Source: a virus. From it: a stretch of DNA of 26,809 bases. The stretch is from positions 1-26,809 of the IMG/VR virus record IMGVR_UViG_3300022833_000373; one strand, 5' to 3'. A program made the translations under genes and the position numbers. Positions 9,489 to 16,691 of the stretch are shown here, piece by piece (within the stretch, counting starts at the first letter, position 1; each line of letters begins with the position of its first letter). The notes under the pieces are model-generated. The model searched no databases, was not told the origin of the DNA, and was given only the letters and a program-made list of their open reading frames with translations.

Positions 9489-9734
9489 GTGCTAGCGTTG
9501 AAGATATTAACAGACTCAGAGGATTGGACGCTCACCAATAACGATAGATGTGACTTCGATTGCACATCCCAGGCTTACGTAAAAGCTGTAGGTAATACGG
9601 GCGAGCTACTGTTCTGCTCTCACCACTACAACAAGACTTCAAATGACGCAGATGCGTACGAGAAACTAATGAACTTTGCTTACCAAGTAATAGACGAGCG
9701 TGAACGTCTCATTGTGAACAGGCTTCAAGGCTAA
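9489..9734 (+). CDS. DUF7455-like small protein
   Basis: 81 residues from GTG at 9489; an alternative TTG at 9498 has AGGTG six bases before it. 'DWTLTNNDRCDFDCTSQAYVKAV ... GELLFCSHHYNK ... YQVIDERERLI' resembles DUF7455, a small actinobacterial family with the pattern 'L-T-x-x-D-R-C-D-x-C-x-x-(Q)-A-Y-V ... G-x-L-x-F-C-x-H-H'. The Cys and His residues (C-x3-C ... C-x-H-H) are probably a zinc site. It sits 5 bases before an oxygenase gene. A TATGCT at about 9452 could be its -10. Confidence 0.65.
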   Translation: MLALKILTDSEDWTLTNNDRCDFDCTSQAYVKAVGNTGELLFCSHHYNKTSNDADAYEKLMNFAYQVIDERERLIVNRLQG

Positions 9735-9738
9735 CCTA

Positions 9739-10302
9739 ATGGCATTAAAGGAACTAGTTCCCGGAGAGCTCTGGGAGTATGAGAACTTTATAACTGATTC
9801 AGAGCTTGGGCTCTTGCTCGATAAGGCTAGGTTCGCCAGAGAAGAAGATTGGTTTGCCGAAGACTTACCTGACTATGATAAGCATCATGCTGGAAAAACT
9901 TTTGAGTTCCAAGATACTCCTGGGGGAAGCTACCTGTCAAAGGCAATTGACCTTAGAGTTGCTGCCCTGTTCAAAGACGTAGCATACATGAATGAAATAG
10001 GTAGTATATGCAGAGCTACATCCCATCTAGAACCTGTAGGGATGCACAGAGATAATGCTGACCAAGACATAGTCGGGGAACATAGAAACACTCATGTGAA
10101 GTATGGAGTCCTTATGTACTTAAACGATGACTATATTGGGGGCGAGATATGCTATCCAGAGTTAGGAATAGAGTACAAACCTAAACCAGGTGTCCTGTTG
10201 ATCCATCACGCTGGCAACTTACATGGTGTCAACCCAGTGACAGAAGGGGTCCGCTTCTCTATGACATCCTTTGTCTATGGCCTAGACGCCCTTATTGTTT
10301 AA
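9739..10302 (+). CDS. 2OG-Fe(II) oxygenase (prolyl-4-hydroxylase-like), copy A
   Basis: 187 residues, a single double-stranded beta-helix domain. Iron ligands are H103-x-D105 (MHRD) and H162 (NLHGV); the 2-oxoglutarate-binding Arg is R172 (EGVRFSM). Between them is the sub-family strand 'YGVLMYLNDDYIGGEICYPELGIEYKPKPG', shared with the copies at 10282, 10842, 13619 and 14962. Enzymes of this fold hydroxylate proteins, nucleic acids or small molecules; here the substrate is unknown. It starts 4 bases after the preceding gene's stop with no own ribosome site, so coupling is likely. Its last 21 bases overlap the end of the convergent oxygenase gene. Confidence 0.85.
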   Translation: MALKELVPGELWEYENFITDSELGLLLDKARFAREEDWFAEDLPDYDKHHAGKTFEFQDTPGGSYLSKAIDLRVAALFKDVAYMNEIGSICRATSHLEPVGMHRDNADQDIVGEHRNTHVKYGVLMYLNDDYIGGEICYPELGIEYKPKPGVLLIHHAGNLHGVNPVTEGVRFSMTSFVYGLDALIV

Positions 10303-10845
10303 TGTCTCGTGGAAGACAATAATTACGTTGACGCGGACGCCCTTAGTCACATAGTCAACCCCGTGGATAGTGTCATGGCCAGTAAAGAGAACTAGAGTTC
10401 CGGCCTTGGGATGTAAGCTAATTTTTAAGTCTGGGAAGTGTAGTTCCCCACCTTCGTAATCGTCGGTGAGAAAAAGCGCGGCTATGTATGGTTTCTGATC
10501 TGCAGCGTCGCCGTTAGAGTCTGGCTCCCAGTCGGCATGACCTGCCAGCCAAGCCCCTTCGCGCATCATGTTCCCATAACATCTATGGAGAGTGAACTCT
10601 CCCTTGATCTCGTAATTGTCCCTAAAAACTGAGTGAGCATGCTTCACTGCAAGTTTTATCTTGCCTTCGGCATCCCAATCGTAGGTTATAGCATTATCTT
10701 CTAAAACTTCGGGGCCGAACAGGCTGAAAGTGCTATACATCTCACGGTCGTCATCTTGCGGAGACAACTGCATAGCTGCCGCTGCTCGGCTGGCCTCCTC
10801 CTGTGTGAGAAAGTCTTCAAAGATGAGGTAGTCTTTCGAGATCAT
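10282..10845 (-). CDS. 2OG-Fe(II) oxygenase (prolyl-4-hydroxylase-like), copy B
   Basis: 187 residues. Ligands H103-x-D105 (GHADW), H161 (TIHGV) and Arg171 (GVRVNV). The strand 'YIAALFLTDDYEGGELHFPDLKISLHPKAGTLVLF' is the family hallmark. Its 'HRCYGNMMREGAWLAGHAD' segment matches 'RLYGNIMDTGAENYAHDD' in copy C, so B and C are close paralogues. It overlaps the upstream gene C by 4 bases (ATGA), a two-gene minus-strand operon driven from about 11405. The 3' end overlaps copy A, convergent and with no terminator between. Intact, so probably active; substrate unknown. Confidence 0.85.
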   Translation of the reverse strand: MISKDYLIFEDFLTQEEASRAAAAMQLSPQDDDREMYSTFSLFGPEVLEDNAITYDWDAEGKIKLAVKHAHSVFRDNYEIKGEFTLHRCYGNMMREGAWLAGHADWEPDSNGDAADQKPYIAALFLTDDYEGGELHFPDLKISLHPKAGTLVLFTGHDTIHGVDYVTKGVRVNVIIVFHETLNNKGV

Positions 10846-11393
10846 GTTGCTAAAGGGATGTGGTCGCGGAAAAAGAATATAAAGTTATAACGTTTCCCCG
10901 AAAGAACCTTACGAACTCCATGGAGATTGGCCTCGTTACCTCTAAACATTATCAAGTCGCCTTGCTCTAGCTTTATATCTATGTTGTGATGCTGGAAGTA
11001 CAGTTCTCCACCTTCATAGTCGCTGTTTAGCATTAAAATACAAGAATAGTGCAGCTCCACCTCGGGTTTACCGTCGTAGTGGTCCCCGTCGTCGTCGTGA
11101 GCGTAATTTTCCGCGCCAGTGTCCATAATGTTCCCGTAAAGGCGCTTCATGCCAAAAGTGTACTTCATGTCGTAATTGTCCTGAAAAAACGCTTTAACCT
11201 TAGTAAGCATCAATCTCACTGGTTGTAGGAAAGGTAGCTCCTCATTCTCCAAGTCTGTTAGGGGGACTCTTTGTAGTCGATATCCCGGTCTGAATTGGTC
11301 TTTCATCGCGTACTCTTCAATCCATTGTGAGTAAGTCTCGCACTGCGAGGGCGTGAGCGCGTTTTTAATGAGCTTGTATGGAAGGTCTGTCAT
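10842..11393 (-). CDS. 2OG-Fe(II) oxygenase (prolyl-4-hydroxylase-like), copy C
   Basis: 183 residues. Ligands H99-x-D101 (AHDD), H158 (NLHGV) and Arg168 (GKRYNF); the family strand 'SCILMLNSDYEGGELYFQHHNIDIKLEQGDLIMF' is complete. It leads a minus-strand pair with copy B, with an ATGA overlap. The start is a leaderless ATG: TAGAAT (11405-11400) lies exactly six bases before it and there is no ribosome site. Divergent from the carbamoyltransferase, 36 bases apart, so the two may be switched on together. Confidence 0.85.
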   Translation of the reverse strand: MTDLPYKLIKNALTPSQCETYSQWIEEYAMKDQFRPGYRLQRVPLTDLENEELPFLQPVRLMLTKVKAFFQDNYDMKYTFGMKRLYGNIMDTGAENYAHDDDGDHYDGKPEVELHYSCILMLNSDYEGGELYFQHHNIDIKLEQGDLIMFRGNEANLHGVRKVLSGKRYNFIFFFRDHIPLAT

Positions 11394-11429
11394 AAGAACA
11401 TTCTATCATTATTAGATTAGACTATTAGG
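11394..11429. promoter_or_regulatory. Divergent leaderless promoter pair
   Basis: Minus strand: TAGAAT at 11405-11400, six bases, ATG at 11393. Plus strand: TAGACT at 11418-11423, six bases, ATG at 11430. The -35 position of each would fall on or next to the -10 of the other, so the two promoters either compete or do not use a -35. Confidence 0.65.
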
Positions 11430-12863
11430 ATGAAGATCATAGGTATCAATGAGACTACACACGATGCTGCAATGGCCGTCATTGAGGACGGTGAGATCCT
11501 ATTCGCTGGACACGCCGAGCGCTACAGTAAGCAGAAGAACGATTGGTATAACAACGACCTTATTCTGATGGACGCCCTTAAGCACGGATCACCAGACAAG
11601 GTCGCCTACTATGAGAAGTCTTGGCTAAAGAAAATTAGGATTGCACGGCACAGTGGGTTCGGGGGTGGACGTCCTTACTACAAAGACACTCTTCTCGGTG
11701 GCCTACCAACCATTAACTTCACCCATCACTATTCGCATGCTGCTGCTGGATACTTTACCTCTAGTTTTGTGGACGCCGCTATTGTTGTGCTAGACGCAAT
11801 TGGAGAGTTTGAGACGTCTACAGTTTGGAAGGGGGAAGGTGAGAAGATAACGCAGGTGAGAAGGGACAAGTACCCCTTCAGCTTTGGACTCTTCTACTCT
11901 GCCTTTACGCAGCTAGTTGGGTTGAAGCCAAACGAGGAAGAGTACATCATGATGGGCATGGCTGCCTATGGTGACAAAGATAGATATTACGAGAGAGTAC
12001 GCAGTTACTTCCCTATCTATTACGCCCAAGAGGGTAACTTTCATAGGGGTATCCAAGACTGGGGAGAAGAAGTAGAGGGCCAAGCAAGATTTGACCTAGC
12101 AGCTGCAGTCCAACAGGTTTTTGAGGACCGACTGGTTGAGTACATAACCATGGTTAAACAAACTACTGGCAAGAAAAATCTAGTCTTTATGGGCGGCTGT
12201 GCCCTAAACAGTAAGGCCAATACCCTTCTTCACGGCATCTTCAAGAATGTCTGGATCATGCCTAACCCTGGAGATGCGGGGTCAGCACTTGGCGCTGCAG
12301 CCGCCCTCTATGGAAAACACCTGAACTGGACTGGACCATACTTGGGTACCAATATCCCTGGGGAGTATCCAGTAAAGAAAATCGTAGACGCCCTTATTAA
12401 CGACAAAGTAGCGCCAGTAGCTTCAGGTAGGGCTGAGTATGGGCCAAGGGCGTTGGGCAATAGGAGTATTTTGGCCGACCCTAGGGATCCAGACATAAAG
12501 AATAAAGTAAATCTAATAAAGAAACGTGAGCTATTTAGACCATTCGCTCCAATTGTTATGGAGGAGTATGCAACCAGGTGGTTCGATATGGACTACTACT
12601 CTCCTTATATGCAGTACACACCAAGATGCCTTAAGCCTTGGTTGATCCCTAGCGTGGTGCACGCAGACGGTACTTCTAGGGTTCAGACAGTAAATAAGCG
12701 TCAACACCCGGGGCTTTATGAAGTACTAGAGAATTGGCATGCCTACAGCGGTGTGCCAGTTCTATTGAATACAAGTCTCAATATAAAAGGACAGCCTATG
12801 CTTAATGATCAAAATGATGTACTAGAATGGGAAGCACACTACAACACTAAAATCATCAGCTAG
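11430..12863 (+). CDS. NodU/TobZ-type carbamoyltransferase
   Basis: 477 residues, ASKHA fold plus C-terminal YrdC-like/Carbam_trans_C region. The N-terminus 'MKIIGINETTHDAAMAVIEDGEI' is the ATPase-type first motif; 'THHYSHAAAGYF' (98-109) gives the metal-binding histidines; 'MGGCALN' is at 254-260; 'EYGPRALGNRSILADPR' (336-352), 'REL-FRPFAP' and 'LLNTSLNIKGQP' mark the C-terminal catalytic part. Such enzymes transfer carbamoyl from carbamoyl phosphate to hydroxyl groups of sugars or antibiotics. Some phage relatives act on hydroxymethylated DNA bases next to dioxygenases. It is somewhat shorter than many family members (about 550-600). Leaderless start; neighbours are 2OG oxygenases and thyX. 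Confidence 0.9.
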   Translation: MKIIGINETTHDAAMAVIEDGEILFAGHAERYSKQKNDWYNNDLILMDALKHGSPDKVAYYEKSWLKKIRIARHSGFGGGRPYYKDTLLGGLPTINFTHHYSHAAAGYFTSSFVDAAIVVLDAIGEFETSTVWKGEGEKITQVRRDKYPFSFGLFYSAFTQLVGLKPNEEEYIMMGMAAYGDKDRYYERVRSYFPIYYAQEGNFHRGIQDWGEEVEGQARFDLAAAVQQVFEDRLVEYITMVKQTTGKKNLVFMGGCALNSKANTLLHGIFKNVWIMPNPGDAGSALGAAAALYGKHLNWTGPYLGTNIPGEYPVKKIVDALINDKVAPVASGRAEYGPRALGNRSILADPRDPDIKNKVNLIKKRELFRPFAPIVMEEYATRWFDMDYYSPYMQYTPRCLKPWLIPSVVHADGTSRVQTVNKRQHPGLYEVLENWHAYSGVPVLLNTSLNIKGQPMLNDQNDVLEWEAHYNTKIIS

Positions 12864-12873
12864 AGGACTAACA

Positions 12874-13572
12874 ATGACAGAACTTACATTTAGATCAGAC
12901 ATGACCGTGGAGCTAGTCCAGTCAATGGGCGACGATGCTTCGGTAGTAAAAGCTGCTCGTGTCTCTACTGGCGGTAGCACTACTACTCCTGAGAAGGATG
13001 CTGGTTTAATTAACTACCTTATGCGTGATCGCCACGGCACCCCTTTTGAGCACAACGCTTTTACGTTCTATGTAGAGGCACCTATCTTTGTGTTCCGCGA
13101 GTTTATGCGTCACAGGGTTGCGTCCTACAACGAAGAGTCAGGCCGATACAAAGAGCTTGCTCCAGTGTTTTACATTCCTAGCGAAGATCGTAAGCTAATT
13201 CAAGTTGGTAAGCCAGGTGCTTACACTTTTGAAGAGGGAACTTATGACCAGAAAAAGATTGTTCCGGCAGACATCAAGATGGCAGCTAAAGAGTCATACG
13301 CTGCTTATCAGCGGATGCTAGAAAAAGGTGTTGCCCGAGAGGTCGCAAGGAGTGTTCTACCAGTTGGACTCTACTCTTCTATGTTCGTTACGATGAACGC
13401 CCGTACACTGATGAACTTCCTATCACTTCGAACTATGCGTGAAGGAACAATGTTTCCTTCTTTTCCGCAGAGGGAGATAGAGATGTGTGCCGAAAAGATG
13501 GAAGACTTCTTTGCAGAGGTCATGCCAGTTACTTACGCAACGTTCAATAAGAATGGTCGAGTAGCTCCATAA
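12874..13572 (+). CDS. thyX: Flavin-dependent thymidylate synthase
   Basis: 232 residues. The ThyX signature R79-H-R-V-A-S-Y-N-E-E-S-G-R-Y92 is complete (RHRxxSxNxxSxRY type), preceded by 'RHGTPFEHNAFTFYVEAPIFVFREF' and followed by 'LPVGLYSSMFVTMNARTLMNFLSLR', the catalytic Arg region. It makes dTMP from dUMP with methylenetetrahydrofolate, FAD and NADPH. ThyX is the common form in actinobacteria and their phages. It sits 10 bases after the carbamoyltransferase with ribosome site AGAGGA, so the two share a transcript. With nrdHIEF and dut it completes a phage dTTP supply route. Confidence 0.96.
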   Translation: MTELTFRSDMTVELVQSMGDDASVVKAARVSTGGSTTTPEKDAGLINYLMRDRHGTPFEHNAFTFYVEAPIFVFREFMRHRVASYNEESGRYKELAPVFYIPSEDRKLIQVGKPGAYTFEEGTYDQKKIVPADIKMAAKESYAAYQRMLEKGVAREVARSVLPVGLYSSMFVTMNARTLMNFLSLRTMREGTMFPSFPQREIEMCAEKMEDFFAEVMPVTYATFNKNGRVAP

Positions 13573-13605
13573 GCAAGCACTATTATAGTCAACCTGCACA
13601 GCTAG

Positions 13606-13618
13606 TACACTGATACCT
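13606..13618 (+). promoter_or_regulatory. Leaderless promoter of the 13619 oxygenase
   Basis: TACACT (13606-13611), seven bases, ATG at 13619. No ribosome site. Confidence 0.55.
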
Positions 13619-14236
13619 ATGGATATTAAATTTATTGGCGAGACTCAGATTGCTATAGTAGATGACTTAGTTGACGTTACCGTCTGTGACGCTCTCTCTG
13701 AAATGTCTAAGTGGTGCAAAGCTCAAGGCTTAGTGTTCAGAGGTGAGCTAGACACTGATGACCACATAGTTGTAGAAGATGGTACGAACTCCCCTCCCCG
13801 CGAGGAGGATGACACCTTCTGGCTAGACAAGAATACTCCCATATCGGAGCTCCCGCAGTACTACCAAGACCTTGCTCGAATAGTGTCCGACCGCTCAACT
13901 GAAGCTGTGGATGCCTACTTCGCTCTTATCGGGCAGACACTTCCTTACAGGGAGATTAACTTAGACGTTATACACATATTCTTTGCAGGCGAAGAGCTCG
14001 AATGGCACATGGACTGCTTTGACTACTCGCTAGTCTTCTACCTAAATGACCGGACAGAGTGGGAGGGTGGAGACCTCTACTATCCCGAATTGGACATAAA
14101 GCTGTCACCAGTTAAGAATAGACTGGTAATCCAGCCCTCGCGGATTCCTCACTTGGTCACTAAGATCACTGGGGGCCTTAGGACTACAATGACAACTTTC
14201 ATCCCCATCGGGGACCCACCGTACCCATCCGACTAA
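13619..14236 (+). CDS. 2OG-Fe(II) oxygenase, copy D
   Basis: 205 residues. Ligands H130-x-D132 (EWHMDCF), H178 (IPHLV) and Arg188 (GGLRTTM). The strand 'YSLVFYLNDRTEWEGGDLYYPELDIKLSPVKNRLVI' places it in the same sub-family as copies A, B, C and F. The N-terminal 100 residues are diverged and acidic. It is followed by a tiny basic peptide gene and the degenerate copy E. Likely active; substrate unknown. Confidence 0.85.
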   Translation: MDIKFIGETQIAIVDDLVDVTVCDALSEMSKWCKAQGLVFRGELDTDDHIVVEDGTNSPPREEDDTFWLDKNTPISELPQYYQDLARIVSDRSTEAVDAYFALIGQTLPYREINLDVIHIFFAGEELEWHMDCFDYSLVFYLNDRTEWEGGDLYYPELDIKLSPVKNRLVIQPSRIPHLVTKITGGLRTTMTTFIPIGDPPYPSD

Positions 14237-14249
14237 AGGCGTAATTATA

Positions 14250-14342
14250 ATGATGATTCTGTACTATATGGAACGTGCCTACCGCAAGATTAAGTACATC
14301 CTCTTTCCGAAGAAGAGGCCAAAGAAGGACTTTATCTACTAA
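14250..14342 (+). CDS. 30-residue basic peptide
   Basis: The frame encodes 30 residues (MMILYYMERAYRKIKYILFP then KKRPKKDFIY) and stops with TAA, whose last base is the first base of the next ATG (TAATG). AAAGG at 14235-14239 is a plausible ribosome site. A hydrophobic-aromatic first half and a Lys/Arg-rich tail suggest membrane or nucleic-acid contact. I know no family. The stop/start overlap and absence of another start for gene E nearby support real translation. Confidence 0.55.
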   Translation: MMILYYMERAYRKIKYILFPKKRPKKDFIY

Positions 14343-14965
14343 TGTATGCTGGCGTAACTACGATAACTCGAGAGACTAGGCATCTACCTATACCCTTTGC
14401 GACACTTAACGATGTTCTGACGCTTGTCGAAGTCGACCTCTTGCGTGATTTTGCTCTAAACTTTTCGTCTGACGCTACTGGGGATGACTTCAGTGTGAAG
14501 CACGAACTACCTAACCGGCCTACCGAATGGGACCCTCACGGGTTGGTGATGAAGCTGCAGGATCAGTTTAGAGACTACATACAAAGAAACTTCTTCATAC
14601 TGGGGTCTGTGGAGCCTAGATACTTTACAATCCTCAGGACCGACGAGCTGCAATCATATGTGGACAAGTATAGCTACTTTGAAAATGGTGGATACGTCTT
14701 ATATACTGCGATCATACCGCTCTCACACCAGGGTACTGACTATACAGGTGGAGATCTTACTTATATGCAAACCGGCGAGGGCGGATCTGGGAAACCAGGG
14801 CAGATGCTAGTCCACCGAAACGAGACACTGAACTCTTGGGCGTTAAATAAGGTGGAGTCCGGAATCCGAATAGACTTAGTCCTTGTGCAACACGAAATAG
14901 AGAACAGAACAAGCTACACCGAGTTTGAGATGGAACAAACTATAGACGATGGAATGTCTTACTAA
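14342..14965 (+). CDS. 2OG-Fe oxygenase-like protein, iron site lost (copy E)
   Basis: 207 residues. The fold is recognisable from 'YVLYTAIIPLSHQGTDYTGGDLTYMQ ... KPGQMLVHRNETLNSWALNKVESGIRIDLVLVQHE', which aligns with the other copies. The first ligand is Y106-V-D108 instead of H-x-D, and the distal His is replaced (LNSW where others have LHGV). Arg176 of the 2-oxoglutarate site remains. Iron binding by the standard triad is therefore not expected. The full-length open frame argues against simple decay, so it may be a non-catalytic partner or use other residues. Its end overlaps convergent copy F by 4 bases. Confidence 0.65.
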   Translation: MYAGVTTITRETRHLPIPFATLNDVLTLVEVDLLRDFALNFSSDATGDDFSVKHELPNRPTEWDPHGLVMKLQDQFRDYIQRNFFILGSVEPRYFTILRTDELQSYVDKYSYFENGGYVLYTAIIPLSHQGTDYTGGDLTYMQTGEGGSGKPGQMLVHRNETLNSWALNKVESGIRIDLVLVQHEIENRTSYTEFEMEQTIDDGMSY

Positions 14966-15570
14966 ATATAGCTCGGAGCATTAGCTGCGTCGTACTGAAA
15001 ACCTGTCATGCTGTATCTAACTCCGTCAGTAACTGGCGGTACTCCGTGAAGAATATCACTGGAATGCACAACTATCATGCCGGACTCTGCTTCTAGCTCT
15101 AGGTCGAGATCCGGATAGTAGAGACTGCCTCCTGAGTAACTACTGCCACTATTTAAATAGCAGATTACCCCATATTTTATCCCTGTATCTCCTTCTTCTC
15201 CCTCGAAGGAGTCGGTATGATCTGCTAGATAATCACCGTTGGTCCACCGGTGAACTATGTTCAGTGGCATTCCGATATACGCTCCGGCGAGCCCCCCTAG
15301 GGCAGATATGCACGCAAGTATGGCAGTGTCTGCAAACTCATTGAGTTCGTTGTAGTGCCGCACGTTCGCGTCCCCTTTAAGTGTATTGAGGTAGACATTT
15401 CGTGCATCCCATCTAGTTACGGGGGTGCCGTCACTCGTTAGAGTCCCTATCTTGGTCAGCCCACTGTCGATTAAGAGCTCCGTATAGCCGGTAAGGGCTT
15501 TGCATAGCCCATCAGGTATTGCATTCCGGGCTATAGCAATATCAGCACCAGGCACTTTGATTATCTCCAT
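14962..15570 (-). CDS. 2OG-Fe(II) oxygenase, copy F
   Basis: 202 residues. Ligands H118-x-D120 (ADHTD), H175 (ILHGV) and Arg185 (DGVRYSM). 'YGVICYLNSGSSYSGGSLYYPDLDLELEAESGMIVVHSSDILHGVPPVTDGVRYSMTGFQYD' is closest to copy A ('HGVNPVTEGVRFSMTSFVYG'), so A and F are probably recent paralogues although they sit 5 kb apart on opposite strands. Leaderless start: TAGGCT (15582-15577), six bases, ATG. Convergent with copy E. Confidence 0.85.
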   Translation of the reverse strand: MEIIKVPGADIAIARNAIPDGLCKALTGYTELLIDSGLTKIGTLTSDGTPVTRWDARNVYLNTLKGDANVRHYNELNEFADTAILACISALGGLAGAYIGMPLNIVHRWTNGDYLADHTDSFEGEEGDTGIKYGVICYLNSGSSYSGGSLYYPDLDLELEAESGMIVVHSSDILHGVPPVTDGVRYSMTGFQYDAANAPSYI

Positions 15571-15582
15571 GGGAAGAGCCTA
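15571..15582 (-). promoter_or_regulatory. Leaderless promoter of copy F
   Basis: On the minus strand TAGGCT (15582-15577) is followed by CTTCCC and the ATG at 15570. No ribosome site and no clear -35. Confidence 0.5.
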
Positions 15583-15649
15583 CTTTACTTTTTAACTAGT
15601 GTTGCGGGAGATGCGTTAGAGTTGTTGGTACATAGACGAAAGACTACCC

Positions 15650-16357
15650 TTGAGCGAGCTGGACGCCCCTATTACTAAAGCAATTCTGTACGCACGCGTA
15701 TCTACAATGATACAAGTAGAGGATGGTGTGTCGCTGGATGTGCAAGAGAGAACCCTTGTGCAGGCTAGGGAGATGTACGGATTCTCCGAAGGTGAGTTGG
15801 TCCGCGAAGAGGGCCGCTCCGGTAAGAACGTTACCGGCAGGCCCAAACTAATAGACGCCCTTAAGCGTCTAGACCGTGGCGAGGCAGACGCCCTTATTGT
15901 GACCAGGATAGATAGACTGGCCAGGAGTACAAAGGACTTCTTGGACATAGTGGATAGGGCCAACAAGAATGAGTGGAGGCTGATCCTCCTTGATCTAAAC
16001 CTAGACACCTCTACATACCAAGGAAGATTTGTCGTCACAATAATGAGCGCCTTGGCCGAGATGGAACGTGGAATTATTGCAGAGCGCTCAAAGGATATCC
16101 ATAAAGATCGCAGAGATAGAGGTATCGTCTGGGGCGAAGATATGGGACCGAAGATGTTTATCCCACCGCAGGTAAGGGAGCAAGTTTTGACTCATAGGGG
16201 CAGGGGAATGTCTTATCAGGCAATAGCCGACACGCTGAATATTCAGGGGTTAGTTGCTTCTAGGGGTGGAACTTGGTATGGTTCAAGTGTGAAGAATGTA
16301 ATAGACGCACTTACGAAAAATGAAAAGGGACTCAATGGCGAGAAAAAAGAAGCTTAG
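15650..16357 (+). CDS. Serine recombinase (resolvase/integrase family, short)
   Basis: 235 residues. N-terminal catalytic domain: 'AILYARVSTMIQVEDGVSLDVQ' with R16 and nucleophile S18, 'EEGRSGKNVTGRPKLIDALKRLDRGEADALIVTRIDRLARSTKDFLDIV' (conserved R-x-D-R-L-x-R), and 'FVVTIMSALAEMERGIIAERS' (E-R helix). Then a short recombinase-like region and an HTH-type tail (GMSYQAIADTLNIQG...). It lacks the long zinc/coiled-coil region of large serine integrases, so a resolvase, invertase or stand-alone phage recombinase is more likely. The start is TTG at 15650 with no clear ribosome site. I found no flanking att-like core with confidence. Confidence 0.88.
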   Translation: MSELDAPITKAILYARVSTMIQVEDGVSLDVQERTLVQAREMYGFSEGELVREEGRSGKNVTGRPKLIDALKRLDRGEADALIVTRIDRLARSTKDFLDIVDRANKNEWRLILLDLNLDTSTYQGRFVVTIMSALAEMERGIIAERSKDIHKDRRDRGIVWGEDMGPKMFIPPQVREQVLTHRGRGMSYQAIADTLNIQGLVASRGGTWYGSSVKNVIDALTKNEKGLNGEKKEA

Positions 16358-16691
16358 AGAAGAAGAGATAACTGGTCCAATTAAAGATTGGACAGTATCT
16401 ACTGAGATTCAGATTAACGGCAGAAACGTTACCGTCGGCACAGAGATGAAAATAAAAGGTGAGCGTGGAAGATTCAGGTTCATGAAGCACGTCACTAATG
16501 CTGACGGAGTTGAGTGGATAGACGTTTGGGGGGGACCAAAAAAGTCTGAGCACACTAGGAGTTTTAGGTTGGATAGAGTGCAGAGAGTTCACTATAGGAA
16601 CACTACTGACCAAGCTCTAGCGGCAGAGTATAAGGCTAAGAAGATTGCCATAAAAGCTGAACTAGAGGAGAGTAATGAAGATCAGGATTGA
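16335..16691 (+). CDS. Small basic actinophage protein (DUF7246-like)
   Basis: 118 residues from ATG at 16335, which has AAAGG seven bases upstream; the frame is open from ATG 16320. It begins with a Lys/Arg-rich stretch (MARKKKLREEEI), then beta-rich 'VTVGTEMKIKGERGRFRFMKHVTNADGVEWIDVWGG ... RSFRLDRVQRVHY', like a family of small actinophage proteins with an SH3-like 'G-E-x-G-x-F-R-F' core. The tail is charged and helical. It overlaps the recombinase by 23 bases and dut by 17, so all three are on one transcript. Function not known. Confidence 0.6.
   Translation: MARKKKLREEEITGPIKDWTVSTEIQINGRNVTVGTEMKIKGERGRFRFMKHVTNADGVEWIDVWGGPKKSEHTRSFRLDRVQRVHYRNTTDQALAAEYKAKKIAIKAELEESNEDQD

Noticed and set aside
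15650-16357. Large serine integrase of a temperate phage
   Set aside because: Only 235 residues, without the extended zinc/coiled-coil domains; no att core or repressor seen. Resolvase-size recombinase is the safer call.
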